Position numbers and translations under genes: made by a program. Below are positions 8,553-17,524 of a stretch of DNA of 54,196 bases, piece by piece. Where the stretch lies: NCBI GenBank assembly GCA_902812465.1, contig CADDZE010000026.1:1-54196 (forward strand), in the 5' to 3' direction. The notes beneath the pieces were generated by a model, which saw only the letters and a program-made list of their open reading frames with translations, ran no database searches and was not told the origin of the DNA. How positions within the stretch are numbered: the stretch's first letter is position 1; each line of letters opens with the position of its first letter. Source of the stretch: Acidobacteriota bacterium. Lineage in GTDB: Bacteria; Acidobacteriota; Terriglobia; UBA7540.

Positions 8553-9986
8553 TTAACTGGCTCCGCGGCCCGTCAACACGACGGGGATGGTCTTCAACAG
8601 GATCTTCCAGTCGAGGGCCGGCGACCAGTGATCGATATACTGAAGGTCCAATTCCATCCAGCGGCGGAAGCTGAGGGTGCTGCGGCCCTCGAGCGCCCAG
8701 AGACAGGTCAAGCCGGGCTGCATACGTAGGCGGCGGCGCTGCCAGGGCTCGTAGCGTTCTACTTCCTCGGGCAGCGGCGGCCGGGGTCCCACGAAGGACA
8801 TATCGCCCTTGAGAATGTTGAAGAGTTGCGGCAACTCGTCCAGGCTGAACTTACGCATGAAACGGCCCACGCCCGTGCAGCGTGGATCGTTCTTAATCTT
8901 GAACACCGGCCCGTCGAGCTCGTTGAGGGCTGCCAGCTCCTCGCGCAGCAGATCGGCGTCAGCGTGCATCGAGCGGAACTTATAGACCGTAAAACGGCGC
9001 CCGCCCAACCCGCATCGCGTCTGGCGGTAGAGCACAGGCCCTGCGGATGTCAGCTTGATGAGGAGGGCAAGCAGGAGCATCAGGGGGGCAAAAAGGACCA
9101 GTAGCACCAGGGCCATGATGAAGTCCACCAGACGCTTGAGCAGTAGCAGGTATTCATTTTCCGGTGTGGTCGAGAAGGTGAGCAGCGGCATTCCCTGAAG
9201 CCGGTCGAGCGACACCTTGGAAAAGGTGTGCGGGAAGAAGCTGAGCAGCAAGCGTGTGCGGACGCCTTCCTCCTCGCAGACGAGGAAGGCGGGCTTGAGA
9301 AAGTCGAGCTCCGGCTTACCCACGGCGAAGACAACCTCATCGATGACCCGGCGGTGGAGCAAGTCCCGCAGTTGGTCCAACAAATAGATGGGATAACGCC
9401 CCTCGAGGCCGCCGAGCATCCGCGCTTGCGCTTCCGGCAGGTCTTCGGCTCGCGGCACCGCCAGTCCGGCGAGCTTCATGCCGTGCCGCTCATGGGCTTC
9501 AATCGTCCGGGCGATTTCCATGGCCTCCGCCGTAGTCCCCACGACCAGGAAATGCCGCATGCCGGCGAAGGCGCGCCGTAGACGGCTGCCGAGCGGACGG
9601 ACGGCCAGCCGGAACAGGATCATTCCCAGCAGGTCGAAGAGCGCGTAAAGGCCCAGTAGCGCGCGGCTGACGTATCCGACCTTGAGGGCGAAGGTGAAGG
9701 CGAACAAGAGCGTGGTGGCGATGACGAATACCTTGGCGGGGTCGGCCAAGGCCCGGCGCAGGTCATCTTCCTCGACATCGCGATAGATGCCGGCAGCCAG
9801 CCCAACCGCAATCCAGATCCCCAGGGCCAGCGGCACAATCCAGAGGTAGTAAACGGCCGGGTAGAGCGGGCGCAGGAAGGGAAGGCGGGCGCGGACGGCG
9901 TGGGCGAGCGCGAAGCTGGCCAGCGCCAGGATCGCGTCCATCAGCAGGTAAAAAACACCCATCATCCGGCGGTGATGCAGAAACAT
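8553..9986 (-). CDS. Exopolysaccharide-type polyprenyl-phosphate sugar-1-phosphate transferase
   Basis: 477 aa. Residues about 10-130 hold four or five hydrophobic helices. About 135-270 is a Rossmann-like CoA-binding-type region (HFLVVGTTAEAMEIARTIEA). A further membrane helix near 290-315 (KRLVDFIMALVLLVLFAPLM) precedes the catalytic bacterial sugar transferase domain with YRQTRCGLGGRRFTVYKFRSM, KFSLDELPQLFNILKGDMS and VGPRPPLP. This is the WcaJ/WbaP/EpsL-type architecture. Such enzymes transfer a sugar-1-phosphate to undecaprenyl phosphate at the inner membrane as the first step of EPS or O-antigen assembly. No glycosyltransferase cluster surrounds it, so it stands as an orphan priming enzyme. 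Sugar specificity cannot be read from the sequence. Confidence 0.9.
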   Translation of the reverse strand: MFLHHRRMMGVFYLLMDAILALASFALAHAVRARLPFLRPLYPAVYYLWIVPLALGIWIAVGLAAGIYRDVEEDDLRRALADPAKVFVIATTLLFAFTFALKVGYVSRALLGLYALFDLLGMILFRLAVRPLGSRLRRAFAGMRHFLVVGTTAEAMEIARTIEAHERHGMKLAGLAVPRAEDLPEAQARMLGGLEGRYPIYLLDQLRDLLHRRVIDEVVFAVGKPELDFLKPAFLVCEEEGVRTRLLLSFFPHTFSKVSLDRLQGMPLLTFSTTPENEYLLLLKRLVDFIMALVLLVLFAPLMLLLALLIKLTSAGPVLYRQTRCGLGGRRFTVYKFRSMHADADLLREELAALNELDGPVFKIKNDPRCTGVGRFMRKFSLDELPQLFNILKGDMSFVGPRPPLPEEVERYEPWQRRRLRMQPGLTCLWALEGRSTLSFRRWMELDLQYIDHWSPALDWKILLKTIPVVLTGRGAS

Positions 9987-10262
9987 ACGGACCCAGTCGT
10001 CATCTTAGCAGAAGGCGCTGGCAAAGCTGACGGCCCGCCAGCAGGGCACTTCAACTGCCGAGGGCCTGTCGTACGGTGTCCCAGGCGAGGCCCTGCGGCT
10101 GCTCAAGCCTGGAGACGAAGTGTGGGATGTAAACAACGTAAAGGATTAAGCTTTCCGCACCCCTTGTCGGCTTGTAAGGTCTCGCGCAGAGGCATGGATT
10201 GGCGTACAGGCTATCAACCTGGGCGGCAGGAGATCGCCCCGGTTGGCGCGCAGCAAATGTTA

Positions 10263-10296
10263 ATTTGACGAAACGAACCGGATATGTTGTTGAAAA
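10263..10296 (+). promoter_or_regulatory. Conserved upstream element, copy B (FHA activator side)
   Basis: ATTTGAC followed by a 26-nt block (10271-10296) identical to the minus strand at 450-425. The downstream 40 nt remain partly alike (CGGTTCGG then CGCTCA in both copies). It lies about 132 bp before the -10 box at 10428, a spacing close to that of the htrA copy. Confidence 0.55.
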
Positions 10297-10404
10297 ATCG
10301 AGGGGGCGTTCTAAACCGGTTCGGCGGCGAGCGCTCAGCGCAGTTCAGCGGGTTGCCAGGGAACCGGGCGCATGGCCGCGGAGGTGTGAAGCGGCGCCGA
10401 GTTA

Positions 10405-10433
10405 TTGTCGCGGGGCGCGCCGTGCCCTATACT
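10405..10433 (+). promoter_or_regulatory. Probable sigma-70 promoter of the FHA activator gene
   Basis: TTGTCG (10405-10410), a 17-nt spacer and TATACT (10428-10433). The predicted leader is about 26 nt to ATG 10467. Confidence 0.5.
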
Positions 10434-10466
10434 GACAAAACGGTTGGCAAGGACGGAAGCAAACCG

Positions 10467-12392
10467 ATGACCCCTCGGCTCACCGCGTTATCCGGCCCGC
10501 TGAAGGGCAGCGTCTTCCCGCTTACCCCGGGCGAGATATCGATCGGAAGGCACACCTCCAACCAGATTTGCGTCGGGGACTTGCGCGTCTCACGCCGGCA
10601 CTGCCTGCTGCGTTGCAACCGCGACCGGTTCACCTTGGTCGATCTTGAAAGCCGCAACGGCTCGTTCGTGAACGGCGTTCCGGTGAAGGAGCGGGAGCTC
10701 GAGGAAGGAGACCGTATCGAGATCGGCGACTCGGTGTTTCTGTTCCTCTGCCAGGAGCCTGAGGACCGGCCAGCGCCTACGCCCGTTCGCCTGGAGGAGG
10801 GAGGCCTGCCCAGCACGACCACCGTGAGGCTGCGTCGCGAAGATGCCGTCTACGCCCTGGCCACCGAAGCTGGCACCGCCGCCCGCAGCGCCCGCAAAGC
10901 TCGTGACCTGGATGCCCTGTTGCGGATCAGCCTGAGCATTAATTCCATTCGCGAGCTCGAGCCGCTCCAGCACCGCCTGCTGGACCTGATCTTCGAGGTC
11001 ATTCCCGCCCAGCGGGGCGCCATCCTGCTCACCGGCTCCGGCGCAGAGGATTTTGTTTCCGTCTTCGGGCGCGAGCGCAGCTCGGCCTCTTCGCGTCCGC
11101 TGCACGTCAGCCGCACCGTCATCCGCCAAGTGCTGCAGGAGCGCGCCGGGATTTTGAGCAACGACGTGCTGCAGGGTCAGGACTTCAGCCCCGCGCAGAG
11201 CTTGGTGGCGTCGCAGGTCTCCTCGTTGCTGGCGGCTCCGCTGATGCTCTTCGAGCGGGTGATCGGCGCCATTTACCTCGATACCAGCAACCCCGCGGTG
11301 CGCTTCGACGAGGATCACCTCCAGCTTCTGACCGGAATTGCCGGCATCGCCGCCATCGCCCTGGATAACGCTCGGCAGATCGAGCGGCTGGAGAGCGAGA
11401 ACGAGCGCCTGCAGAGTGAGATCCAGATCGAACATAACCTTGTGGGCGAAAGTGCGGCCATGCGCGAGGTGCTGCAATTTATCGCCAAAGTCGCCCCGCA
11501 CGATTCGACGGTGCTGATCTGCGGCGAGAGCGGTACCGGCAAGGAACTGGTGGCACGGGCCCTGCACGCCAATAGCCCGCGCGCTCCGAAGCCTTTCGTG
11601 GCCATCAACTGCGCCGCGTTGCCCGATAGCCTGCTGGAGAGTGAGCTTTTCGGTCACGAGCGCGGCGCCTTCACTGGGGCCGTCTCCCAGAAGAAAGGGA
11701 AGCTCGAGGTGGCCAATGAGGGGACAGTGTTTCTGGACGAAATTGGCGAGCTGGCTCCGCTGCTGCAGGCCAAAATGCTGCGTGTGCTGCAGGAGCGAGA
11801 GTTTGAGCGCGTGGGCGGCACGCATCCGCTGAAGCTGGACGTGCGGCTGATTGCCGCCACTAACCGGAATCTTGAGGAAGCGATCCGCAACGGCACCTTT
11901 CGTCAGGACCTCTACTTCCGCCTGAACGTGGTCTCCATCACGATCCCTCCCCTGCGCGAGCGCCGGGGAGACATTCCCCTGCTGGCCACCCACTTCGCCG
12001 CCAAACATAGCCGGTTGTGCAAGCGGCGTCCCATGGGACTATCACCAGAAGCGCGCGAGTGCCTGATGCGCTACGACTGGCCGGGAAACGTGCGTGAACT
12101 CGAAAACGTCATTGAGCGCGCTGTGGTGATGAGCTCGGGGGGCGTTATCCGTCCCGAGGACCTGCCGGAAGAGGTGGTGGAATCAGCGCGTGCCACGGGT
12201 GCTCCTTCTACGCGCTATCACGAAGCCATCCAGCAGGAGAAGAAGCGGCTGATCCTCCAAGCGTTTGGGCAAGCGGCCGGGAATTACACCGAAGCGGCTA
12301 AGCTGCTCGGTGTTCACCCCAACTACCTGCATCGACTGATTCGGAATCTCAATCTTAAGGGCGAGCTGAGGCGGCCGGCCGCAGGGCGGTAA
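10467..12392 (+). CDS. Sigma-54-dependent transcriptional activator with FHA and GAF sensory domains
   Basis: 641 aa. Residues about 5-95 form an FHA phosphothreonine-binding domain ([33 protein letters not shown]). About 150-310 is a GAF domain. About 330-560 is the AAA+ domain with Walker A GESGTGKE, the sigma-54-contacting GAFTGA loop ([12 protein letters not shown]), Walker [10 protein letters not shown] and an arginine-finger region. The C-terminus is a Fis-type helix-turn-helix ([18 protein letters not shown]). The regulator should remodel sigma-54 RNA polymerase at -24/-12 promoters. The FHA input suggests control by Ser/Thr phosphorylation, though no kinase gene is nearby. ATG 10467 is chosen because the FHA domain starts there and the promoter lies upstream of it. 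Confidence 0.9.
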   Translation: MTPRLTALSGPLKGSVFPLTPGEISIGRHTSNQICVGDLRVSRRHCLLRCNRDRFTLVDLESRNGSFVNGVPVKERELEEGDRIEIGDSVFLFLCQEPEDRPAPTPVRLEEGGLPSTTTVRLRREDAVYALATEAGTAARSARKARDLDALLRISLSINSIRELEPLQHRLLDLIFEVIPAQRGAILLTGSGAEDFVSVFGRERSSASSRPLHVSRTVIRQVLQERAGILSNDVLQGQDFSPAQSLVASQVSSLLAAPLMLFERVIGAIYLDTSNPAVRFDEDHLQLLTGIAGIAAIALDNARQIERLESENERLQSEIQIEHNLVGESAAMREVLQFIAKVAPHDSTVLICGESGTGKELVARALHANSPRAPKPFVAINCAALPDSLLESELFGHERGAFTGAVSQKKGKLEVANEGTVFLDEIGELAPLLQAKMLRVLQEREFERVGGTHPLKLDVRLIAATNRNLEEAIRNGTFRQDLYFRLNVVSITIPPLRERRGDIPLLATHFAAKHSRLCKRRPMGLSPEARECLMRYDWPGNVRELENVIERAVVMSSGGVIRPEDLPEEVVESARATGAPSTRYHEAIQQEKKRLILQAFGQAAGNYTEAAKLLGVHPNYLHRLIRNLNLKGELRRPAAGR

Positions 12393-12468
12393 GGCTGGAT
12401 GTTGCGAGCTGTGATAGGATAGCGAAGAAAAGACGAATACGCGAACCAGCGCACCCTGCGGAGAGCCT

Positions 12469-14859
12469 GTGTTGGAAACCGAAGCCCTTGCTTCCTTGCC
12501 CAGCCCCACAGCGCCCCTGGAAGCGGCCTTGGACGAGGTTCAACGTCGCGCCCGGGGATGGCACGGCGGCATCACGGGAATCCGCCGCCTGCCAGCGCGC
12601 GAACCACGTTACGCTGATCTTCCGCCGGATCTTCCACCCAGTATCGAGCGGGCTTTGAAAGCTCGCGGCATCGAACGCCTCTACCTTCACCAGGCCGAAA
12701 CCTACCGCCTGGCGTGCGAAGGCCGGAACGTTGCGGTGGTCACGCCGACGGCTTCCGGCAAGACGCTCTGCTACAACTTGCCTATCCTGAGCGCTCTGGC
12801 TAACGATGCGGACGCTCGGGCCCTCTACCTGTTTCCCACCAAGGCCCTGGCCCAGGACCAGCTGACCGAACTGAACCGCTGGGGCGAGCACTTGGACGGT
12901 AGTCTCCGCACCTTCACCTACGACGGCGATACGCCGCAGGACGCCCGCCAGGCCATCCGTGCCCGAGCCAACCTGGTGATCAGCAACCCGGACATGCTGC
13001 ACACGGGTATCTTGCCTCATCACACCAAGTGGGAACGCCTGTTTGAAAATTTGCGCTACGTGGTGCTAGACGAGCTTCACGTTTACCGCGGGGTATTCGG
13101 TAGTCACGTGGCCAATGTGCTGCGCCGTCTGAAGCGGATTGCGCGATTCTACGGCAGCCATCCGCAGTTCCTGCTGACCTCAGCCACCATTGCGAATCCC
13201 GCCGAGCTGGCGCGGCGCCTCCTTGAAGAGAACGTCGCGCTGGTGGACCAGAACGGAGCGCCCGCTGCCGAGAAGCACTTCGTGCTCTACAACCCTCCCG
13301 TGGTGAATGCCGAACTGGGCATCCGCCGGTCTTATCTGGAAGAGAGCCGCCGTGTGGCGCGAGCGTTTCTCGAGCGGGGCTTGCAGACGATCGTCTTCGC
13401 CAATAGCCGCCTGGCAACGGAAATCCTCGTGACCTACCTGAAGCAGGACTTCAGCCGCGGGCCGGCAGCGCCGGAGGCGGTGCGCGGCTACCGTGGTGGA
13501 TATCTGCCTCGAGAGCGACGAGAGATTGAGAGCGGCCTGCGCGAGGGCCGGCTGCTCGGCGTGGTTTCCACCAACGCGCTGGAGCTGGGCGTCGACGTCG
13601 GCAGTCTGGACGCCGCCATCCTTGCCGGCTATCCGGGCACCATTGCCTCCACCTGGCAGCGCGCCGGCCGCGCCGGACGCCGGCAAGGCGCTTCGGCAGC
13701 CGTGCTGGTGGCTTCCAGCGCGCCGCTCGACCAGTTTATCGTTCAGAATCCGGAGTACTTCTTTGGGCGTTCGCCGGAACACGCCTACGTCAATCCGGAT
13801 AACCTGCAGATTCTTCTCAGCCATCTGAAGTGTGCCGCCTTCGAGCTGCCCCTGCGCGACGACGAGCGGTTTGGCAACCTGGATCTGAAGACACTCTGCC
13901 GGTTTCTCGAGGAGACTGGCTTTCTGCACCGGACGCCAGAGGGATGGCACTGGATCTCGGATAGCTATCCCGCCGACGCCGTCAGCCTGCGCTCCGTCTC
14001 CTCGGACAACTTCGTCATTGTAGATACCACGCACGAGCCACGCGTGATCGGCGAGGTCGACTTCGCGAGTGCTTTGACCACCGTGCACGAAAAGGCCATC
14101 TACCTCCAGGACGGTCAGCAGTACCACGTCGAGCGCTTAGATTACGACGATCGCAAGGCTTACGTGCACGAAGTGCAAAGCGAGTACTTCACTGATGCGA
14201 TTTCCTACACAAAGATTAAAATCCTAGAGACGTTTGAGTCAGCACCCCTCCGGGAGGACTCCGGTGCCAGGAGTCAGGAGGGGAAGATTTCCCGAACCCC
14301 GAGAAAGAGCCACGGCGAAGTCCGGGTGAACACCCAGGTGGTGGGGTTCAAGAAGATTAAGTTCCACACCCATGAAAACGTCGGGTCGGGCCAGCTCATG
14401 CTTCCGGAACAGGAGATGCACACCACGGCTTACTGGCTCACCTTGCCGGGCGACCTGCTTGCGGCCCTGCCCTATTCGAATACCGAGCGGCTGGACGGCG
14501 TCAACGGCCTGGCACACGCGATGCGAGCTATGGCCACCCTACTGGTGATGTGCGATGCGCGCGACCTCGGAGTGACGGTGGGCGAGAGTGCGCTGCTCGG
14601 CGGGAAGACGGCGCAGTCCCGAAGCCCGGTTCCCGGACCTCCAGCGTTCGAGCTGAACATTTATCTGTACGATAGGTACCCCGGGGGCGTGGGATTGAGC
14701 GAGCCCTTGTTCCGCTTGAGTGAAGAGCTGCTGGAGAATACGCGCAAGCTCATCGTGGGCTGTCCCTGTCCACAAGGGTGCCCCTCGTGTGTTGGCCCCA
14801 CCGGCGAAGTTGGGCCAAAAGGTAAGGAGGCGGCGCTGGCGATTTTGCGACTTTTGTGA
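12469..14859 (+). CDS. mrfA: DEAD/DEAH-box DNA helicase with DUF1998 (MrfA/YprA family)
   Basis: 796 aa, GTG start with GGAGAG 5 nt upstream. Residues about 65-250 are helicase domain 1: HQAETYRLACEGRNVAVVTP, Walker A PTASGKT, DELH box (VVLDELHVYRG), motif III TSATI. About 290-430 are domain 2 (VSTNALELGVDVG, WQRAGRAGRR). A DUF1998-type C-terminal region ends with a Cys cluster (CPCPQGCPSCVGP), probably metal-binding. This is the YprA/MrfA and Hrq1-like family of 3'-5' helicases. In Bacillus, MrfA works with MrfB in mitomycin-type DNA damage repair, and the mrfB homologue is the next gene here. Residues about 590-615 carry a charged insertion, described under findings. Confidence 0.9.
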   Translation: MLETEALASLPSPTAPLEAALDEVQRRARGWHGGITGIRRLPAREPRYADLPPDLPPSIERALKARGIERLYLHQAETYRLACEGRNVAVVTPTASGKTLCYNLPILSALANDADARALYLFPTKALAQDQLTELNRWGEHLDGSLRTFTYDGDTPQDARQAIRARANLVISNPDMLHTGILPHHTKWERLFENLRYVVLDELHVYRGVFGSHVANVLRRLKRIARFYGSHPQFLLTSATIANPAELARRLLEENVALVDQNGAPAAEKHFVLYNPPVVNAELGIRRSYLEESRRVARAFLERGLQTIVFANSRLATEILVTYLKQDFSRGPAAPEAVRGYRGGYLPRERREIESGLREGRLLGVVSTNALELGVDVGSLDAAILAGYPGTIASTWQRAGRAGRRQGASAAVLVASSAPLDQFIVQNPEYFFGRSPEHAYVNPDNLQILLSHLKCAAFELPLRDDERFGNLDLKTLCRFLEETGFLHRTPEGWHWISDSYPADAVSLRSVSSDNFVIVDTTHEPRVIGEVDFASALTTVHEKAIYLQDGQQYHVERLDYDDRKAYVHEVQSEYFTDAISYTKIKILETFESAPLREDSGARSQEGKISRTPRKSHGEVRVNTQVVGFKKIKFHTHENVGSGQLMLPEQEMHTTAYWLTLPGDLLAALPYSNTERLDGVNGLAHAMRAMATLLVMCDARDLGVTVGESALLGGKTAQSRSPVPGPPAFELNIYLYDRYPGGVGLSEPLFRLSEELLENTRKLIVGCPCPQGCPSCVGPTGEVGPKGKEAALAILRLL

Positions 14860-14973
14860 GCTGAGAGGCGGTTTCTGCCAGTGGAATTCCTATCCTTATC
14901 CCGAAATTGTGGTTGCGGGTCCGTAGCGGGTAGCGTGACTGCGAGCTTTTGACGTTGCGCCCTTAAGCAAGAG

Positions 14974-16284
14974 ATGAATCTGGAGGAGAAACTCGCCCAG
15001 CTCAGGCGTGCGGCACACCCCCGATCACGCGACGTCCATCTCCTGCGTCAGCTCGAGTATCTGCGCCGTTTCGAATCAACTCCCAAGCCGCTGCCAGCCC
15101 AACGCGCGCCCCATCCCATCGAGGAGTACGTGGAGGGCGTTGTTGAGCGAAACGAGCGGGGAGAGTTCTTCCTGGCGCGTCAGTCGCTGCCCTTCGGCCG
15201 GCCCTACGGCAAGCTGCGGATCGGCGACATCTCGACCGCAGACCTAACGCCGCTCCGCCTGCTACTGGATGGTGCAGCCGTCCCCTCCGCCACGCGCCTC
15301 GCTTACCTGGATACGGAGACGACAGGCCTGGCGGGCGGCACAGGCACCTGCGCCTTCCTGGTCGGTCTCGGCACCATCGAAGGATCGCAGTTCGTGGTGC
15401 GGCAGTTCTTCATCCGTGATTACCCAGAAGAGCGTGCCATGCTGCACGCCTTGGCCGAAGCGCTGAGGAGTTGCGAGGGTCTGGTTACCTTCAATGGCAA
15501 GACGTTTGACCTGCCCCTGCTTGAAACGCGCTTCACGCTGGCTCGCATGGCGTCGCCCTTCACGCGCCTTATGCACCTGGACCTGCTGTACCCGGCGCGG
15601 CTGCTCTGGAAGCTACGGCTGGAAAGCTGTCGGCTGGCTCACCTGGAAGAGCAGGTGTTGCGGGTGAGGCGTCAAGGGGACATTGCCGGTGCGGACATTC
15701 CCGGGGTCTTCTTCGATTATCTGCGCACGGGCAACGCGCGCGGCTTGCAGCCGGTCTTTTGCCACAACGCGCTGGACATCGTGACGCTGGCCGCGCTTAC
15801 CGTAGAGATATCGCGGGTCCTGGCGGATGCTGGCGCTTCGAGCCTCGAATCATCCCTCGACCTCTTCGGCCTGAGCTGTATCCTCGATCGTGCCGGCGCC
15901 TACGACGAAGCGCTTGCTGCGTGCCGGCGGGCTCTGGCCGCCGGCCTCCCACCTGCGGTTGAGTCTCAGGCGCTCTGCCGGCTGGCGTCCCACTACAAGC
16001 GCGGCGGCCAGTATGAAGCGGCTGTCTCCGTGTGGACCCAGCTGGCGGGGCGCGACGATATCTGGGGCGTCGCAGCGAGCGAGGAATTGGCGATTTACTA
16101 CGAGCATCGGAAGCGCGACGCTGCGGCGGCGCTTAGGATTGTCGGAGCGGCCTTGAAACGATTTAGAGAGGCTGGATTGCTGGACGCTCGCCGCGAACGC
16201 CGCTTCCTCCATCGCCTGGCTCGCCTGCGGCGCAAGACTGCTCTGCTCTTTTGCGATCTTCAAAGCGGACGCGGTTCTGATTGA
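14974..16284 (+). CDS. mrfB: RNase H-like (DEDD) exonuclease with TPR tail (MrfB/YprB family)
   Basis: 436 aa. After an N-terminal linker, residues about 107-280 form a DnaQ-like fold. Its acidic residues are visible: YLDTETTGLAGGTG (D, E), LVTFNGKTFDLPLLETRF (D) and CHNALDIVTLAAL (H, D). The C-terminal 130 residues look like helical TPR repeats (ALAACRRALAAGLPPAVESQ). Size and layout match Bacillus YprB/MrfB, the exonuclease partner of the helicase MrfA. It lies 114 bp downstream of mrfA on the same strand. Its last 25 bp overlap the end of the convergent response-regulator gene. Confidence 0.85.
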   Translation: MNLEEKLAQLRRAAHPRSRDVHLLRQLEYLRRFESTPKPLPAQRAPHPIEEYVEGVVERNERGEFFLARQSLPFGRPYGKLRIGDISTADLTPLRLLLDGAAVPSATRLAYLDTETTGLAGGTGTCAFLVGLGTIEGSQFVVRQFFIRDYPEERAMLHALAEALRSCEGLVTFNGKTFDLPLLETRFTLARMASPFTRLMHLDLLYPARLLWKLRLESCRLAHLEEQVLRVRRQGDIAGADIPGVFFDYLRTGNARGLQPVFCHNALDIVTLAALTVEISRVLADAGASSLESSLDLFGLSCILDRAGAYDEALAACRRALAAGLPPAVESQALCRLASHYKRGGQYEAAVSVWTQLAGRDDIWGVAASEELAIYYEHRKRDAAAALRIVGAALKRFREAGLLDARRERRFLHRLARLRRKTALLFCDLQSGRGSD

Positions 16285-17474
16285 TGCGGCGGTGTGGTCG
16301 AGCATACCCGGACTTTTACCGGCTCCCGGACGCCCACACTGGCCACGAAGTTATGGATACGGGCGAGCAGGCTCGGGGTGACTTCCTGGCCGCGAGCGAC
16401 AAGCAGGACACCGCTGAGAGTCTTTACGTCCTCGGCAAGCACCATGCCAGGCCGCATGCCGGCCACCGGCAGTAAGGCGATTTCATCCGTGGGTGGCGCG
16501 CCCCGAAGCTGTGCCAGAGCCTCCAGCAAGACCGGATCGTAGCACCCTTTTCGGGCGCGCAGCGTGGCGAAGATGTCCGTTAACGGCTGGCCGCTGGCCT
16601 CCAGCGAGTCGAAGTCCAGCGCCAGCCGGAGGGCGCGCGCTCCCCAGGGAATGGCTTCGCCAGCCACGCGGTCGCGCGGCTCACCGCTGCCGTCGAAGTT
16701 CTTCCGCTGGTAACGCAGGACCTCGCGCACGGGCTCGAGGCGAGGAATGTTGCCTAGCAGCCCCTCGACCACCCCGGGTATGCGGTCAACCATCGTTTGC
16801 TCCACCGCGCTTAACTCCTCTCCGCGGTAGAGCTTCTCCACCACCGCTGGTGGCAGGGTGACGGAACCAACCTGTGAAAGCATCGCTGCCACTTCCGAAG
16901 CCCAGGAGTCCGGCACGCCCAGGTAGCCGACGAGGTCCTGGATAGATTGGCGCAGCCGCGTCGCCCGGCCAAAGGCAGCGGGATTGACCAGCGCGAGGAT
17001 GTCGGTCAGCGCCTGGACGCTGCCCCGCAGCGTTTGCTCGAGCAGCACCCGCTCTGCCGTCACCAGCCGGTGCTGTTCGACGGCAGCTTCGAGGGTGCCG
17101 ATCAGAAGCGCGGGCGGGCAGGGCTTGGTGATAAAGCGGAAAATCGACGCCTCGTTCACTGCCGAGATAGCGTGGGTAAGATCGGCCTGGCCGCTCAGGA
17201 GCACGCGCACGGTGTCGGGAACGACTTCGCGCGCCCGGCGCAGAAAGGCGATGCCGTCCATTACCGGCATTTTCAGGTCAGAGACGACAGCGGCCAGCGA
17301 GGGGTCGCGCCGGAGAGTTTCAAGGCCTGCCGCGCCGCTCGAGGCAGTGGTCACGTCGAAGCGCGAGCGCAGGTTGCGGACATAGGCCTCCAGAACGCTT
17401 GGCTCATCGTCCACCAACAGGATGCGCGGCCGCCCGTTCCCCGGCTTAGCGATGGGTTGCATCCATTCTTTCAT
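16260..17474 (-). CDS. Response regulator with degenerate HD-GYP-like output domain
   Basis: About 404 aa. Residues about 18-135 form a receiver domain (ILLVDDEPSVLEAYVRNL, VVSDLKMPVMDG with the phospho-acceptor Asp, ITKPCP). About 150-330 align in pattern with HD-GYP phosphodiesterases, but the metal site is lost. Where the family has LHDIGK this protein has LSQVGS, the HHE position reads RYQ, and GYP reads SGEP. It is therefore probably a non-catalytic binding output. It is the third gene of a minus-strand signalling block, 47 bp after the REC-HDOD gene. GTG 17477 or ATG 17462 are alternative starts. The 3' end overlaps mrfB tail-to-tail. Confidence 0.8.
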   Translation of the reverse strand: MKEWMQPIAKPGNGRPRILLVDDEPSVLEAYVRNLRSRFDVTTASSGAAGLETLRRDPSLAAVVSDLKMPVMDGIAFLRRAREVVPDTVRVLLSGQADLTHAISAVNEASIFRFITKPCPPALLIGTLEAAVEQHRLVTAERVLLEQTLRGSVQALTDILALVNPAAFGRATRLRQSIQDLVGYLGVPDSWASEVAAMLSQVGSVTLPPAVVEKLYRGEELSAVEQTMVDRIPGVVEGLLGNIPRLEPVREVLRYQRKNFDGSGEPRDRVAGEAIPWGARALRLALDFDSLEASGQPLTDIFATLRARKGCYDPVLLEALAQLRGAPPTDEIALLPVAGMRPGMVLAEDVKTLSGVLLVARGQEVTPSLLARIHNFVASVGVREPVKVRVCSTTPPHQSEPRPL

Positions 17475-17524
17475 CACCCTGGGTACCTCAAAGGTGCAGC
17501 TGAGAGAGCCGCGCTAACGAATCG

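Larger units (their letters stand above)
9987..10466. other. Divergent intergenic region (sugar transferase / FHA activator)
   Basis: 480 bp with no supported gene. The left part is unremarkable. From 10263 onward it carries the conserved element, then the TATACT promoter of the FHA activator. The open frame running back to 10284 overlaps these signals and is not counted as coding. Confidence 0.5.
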
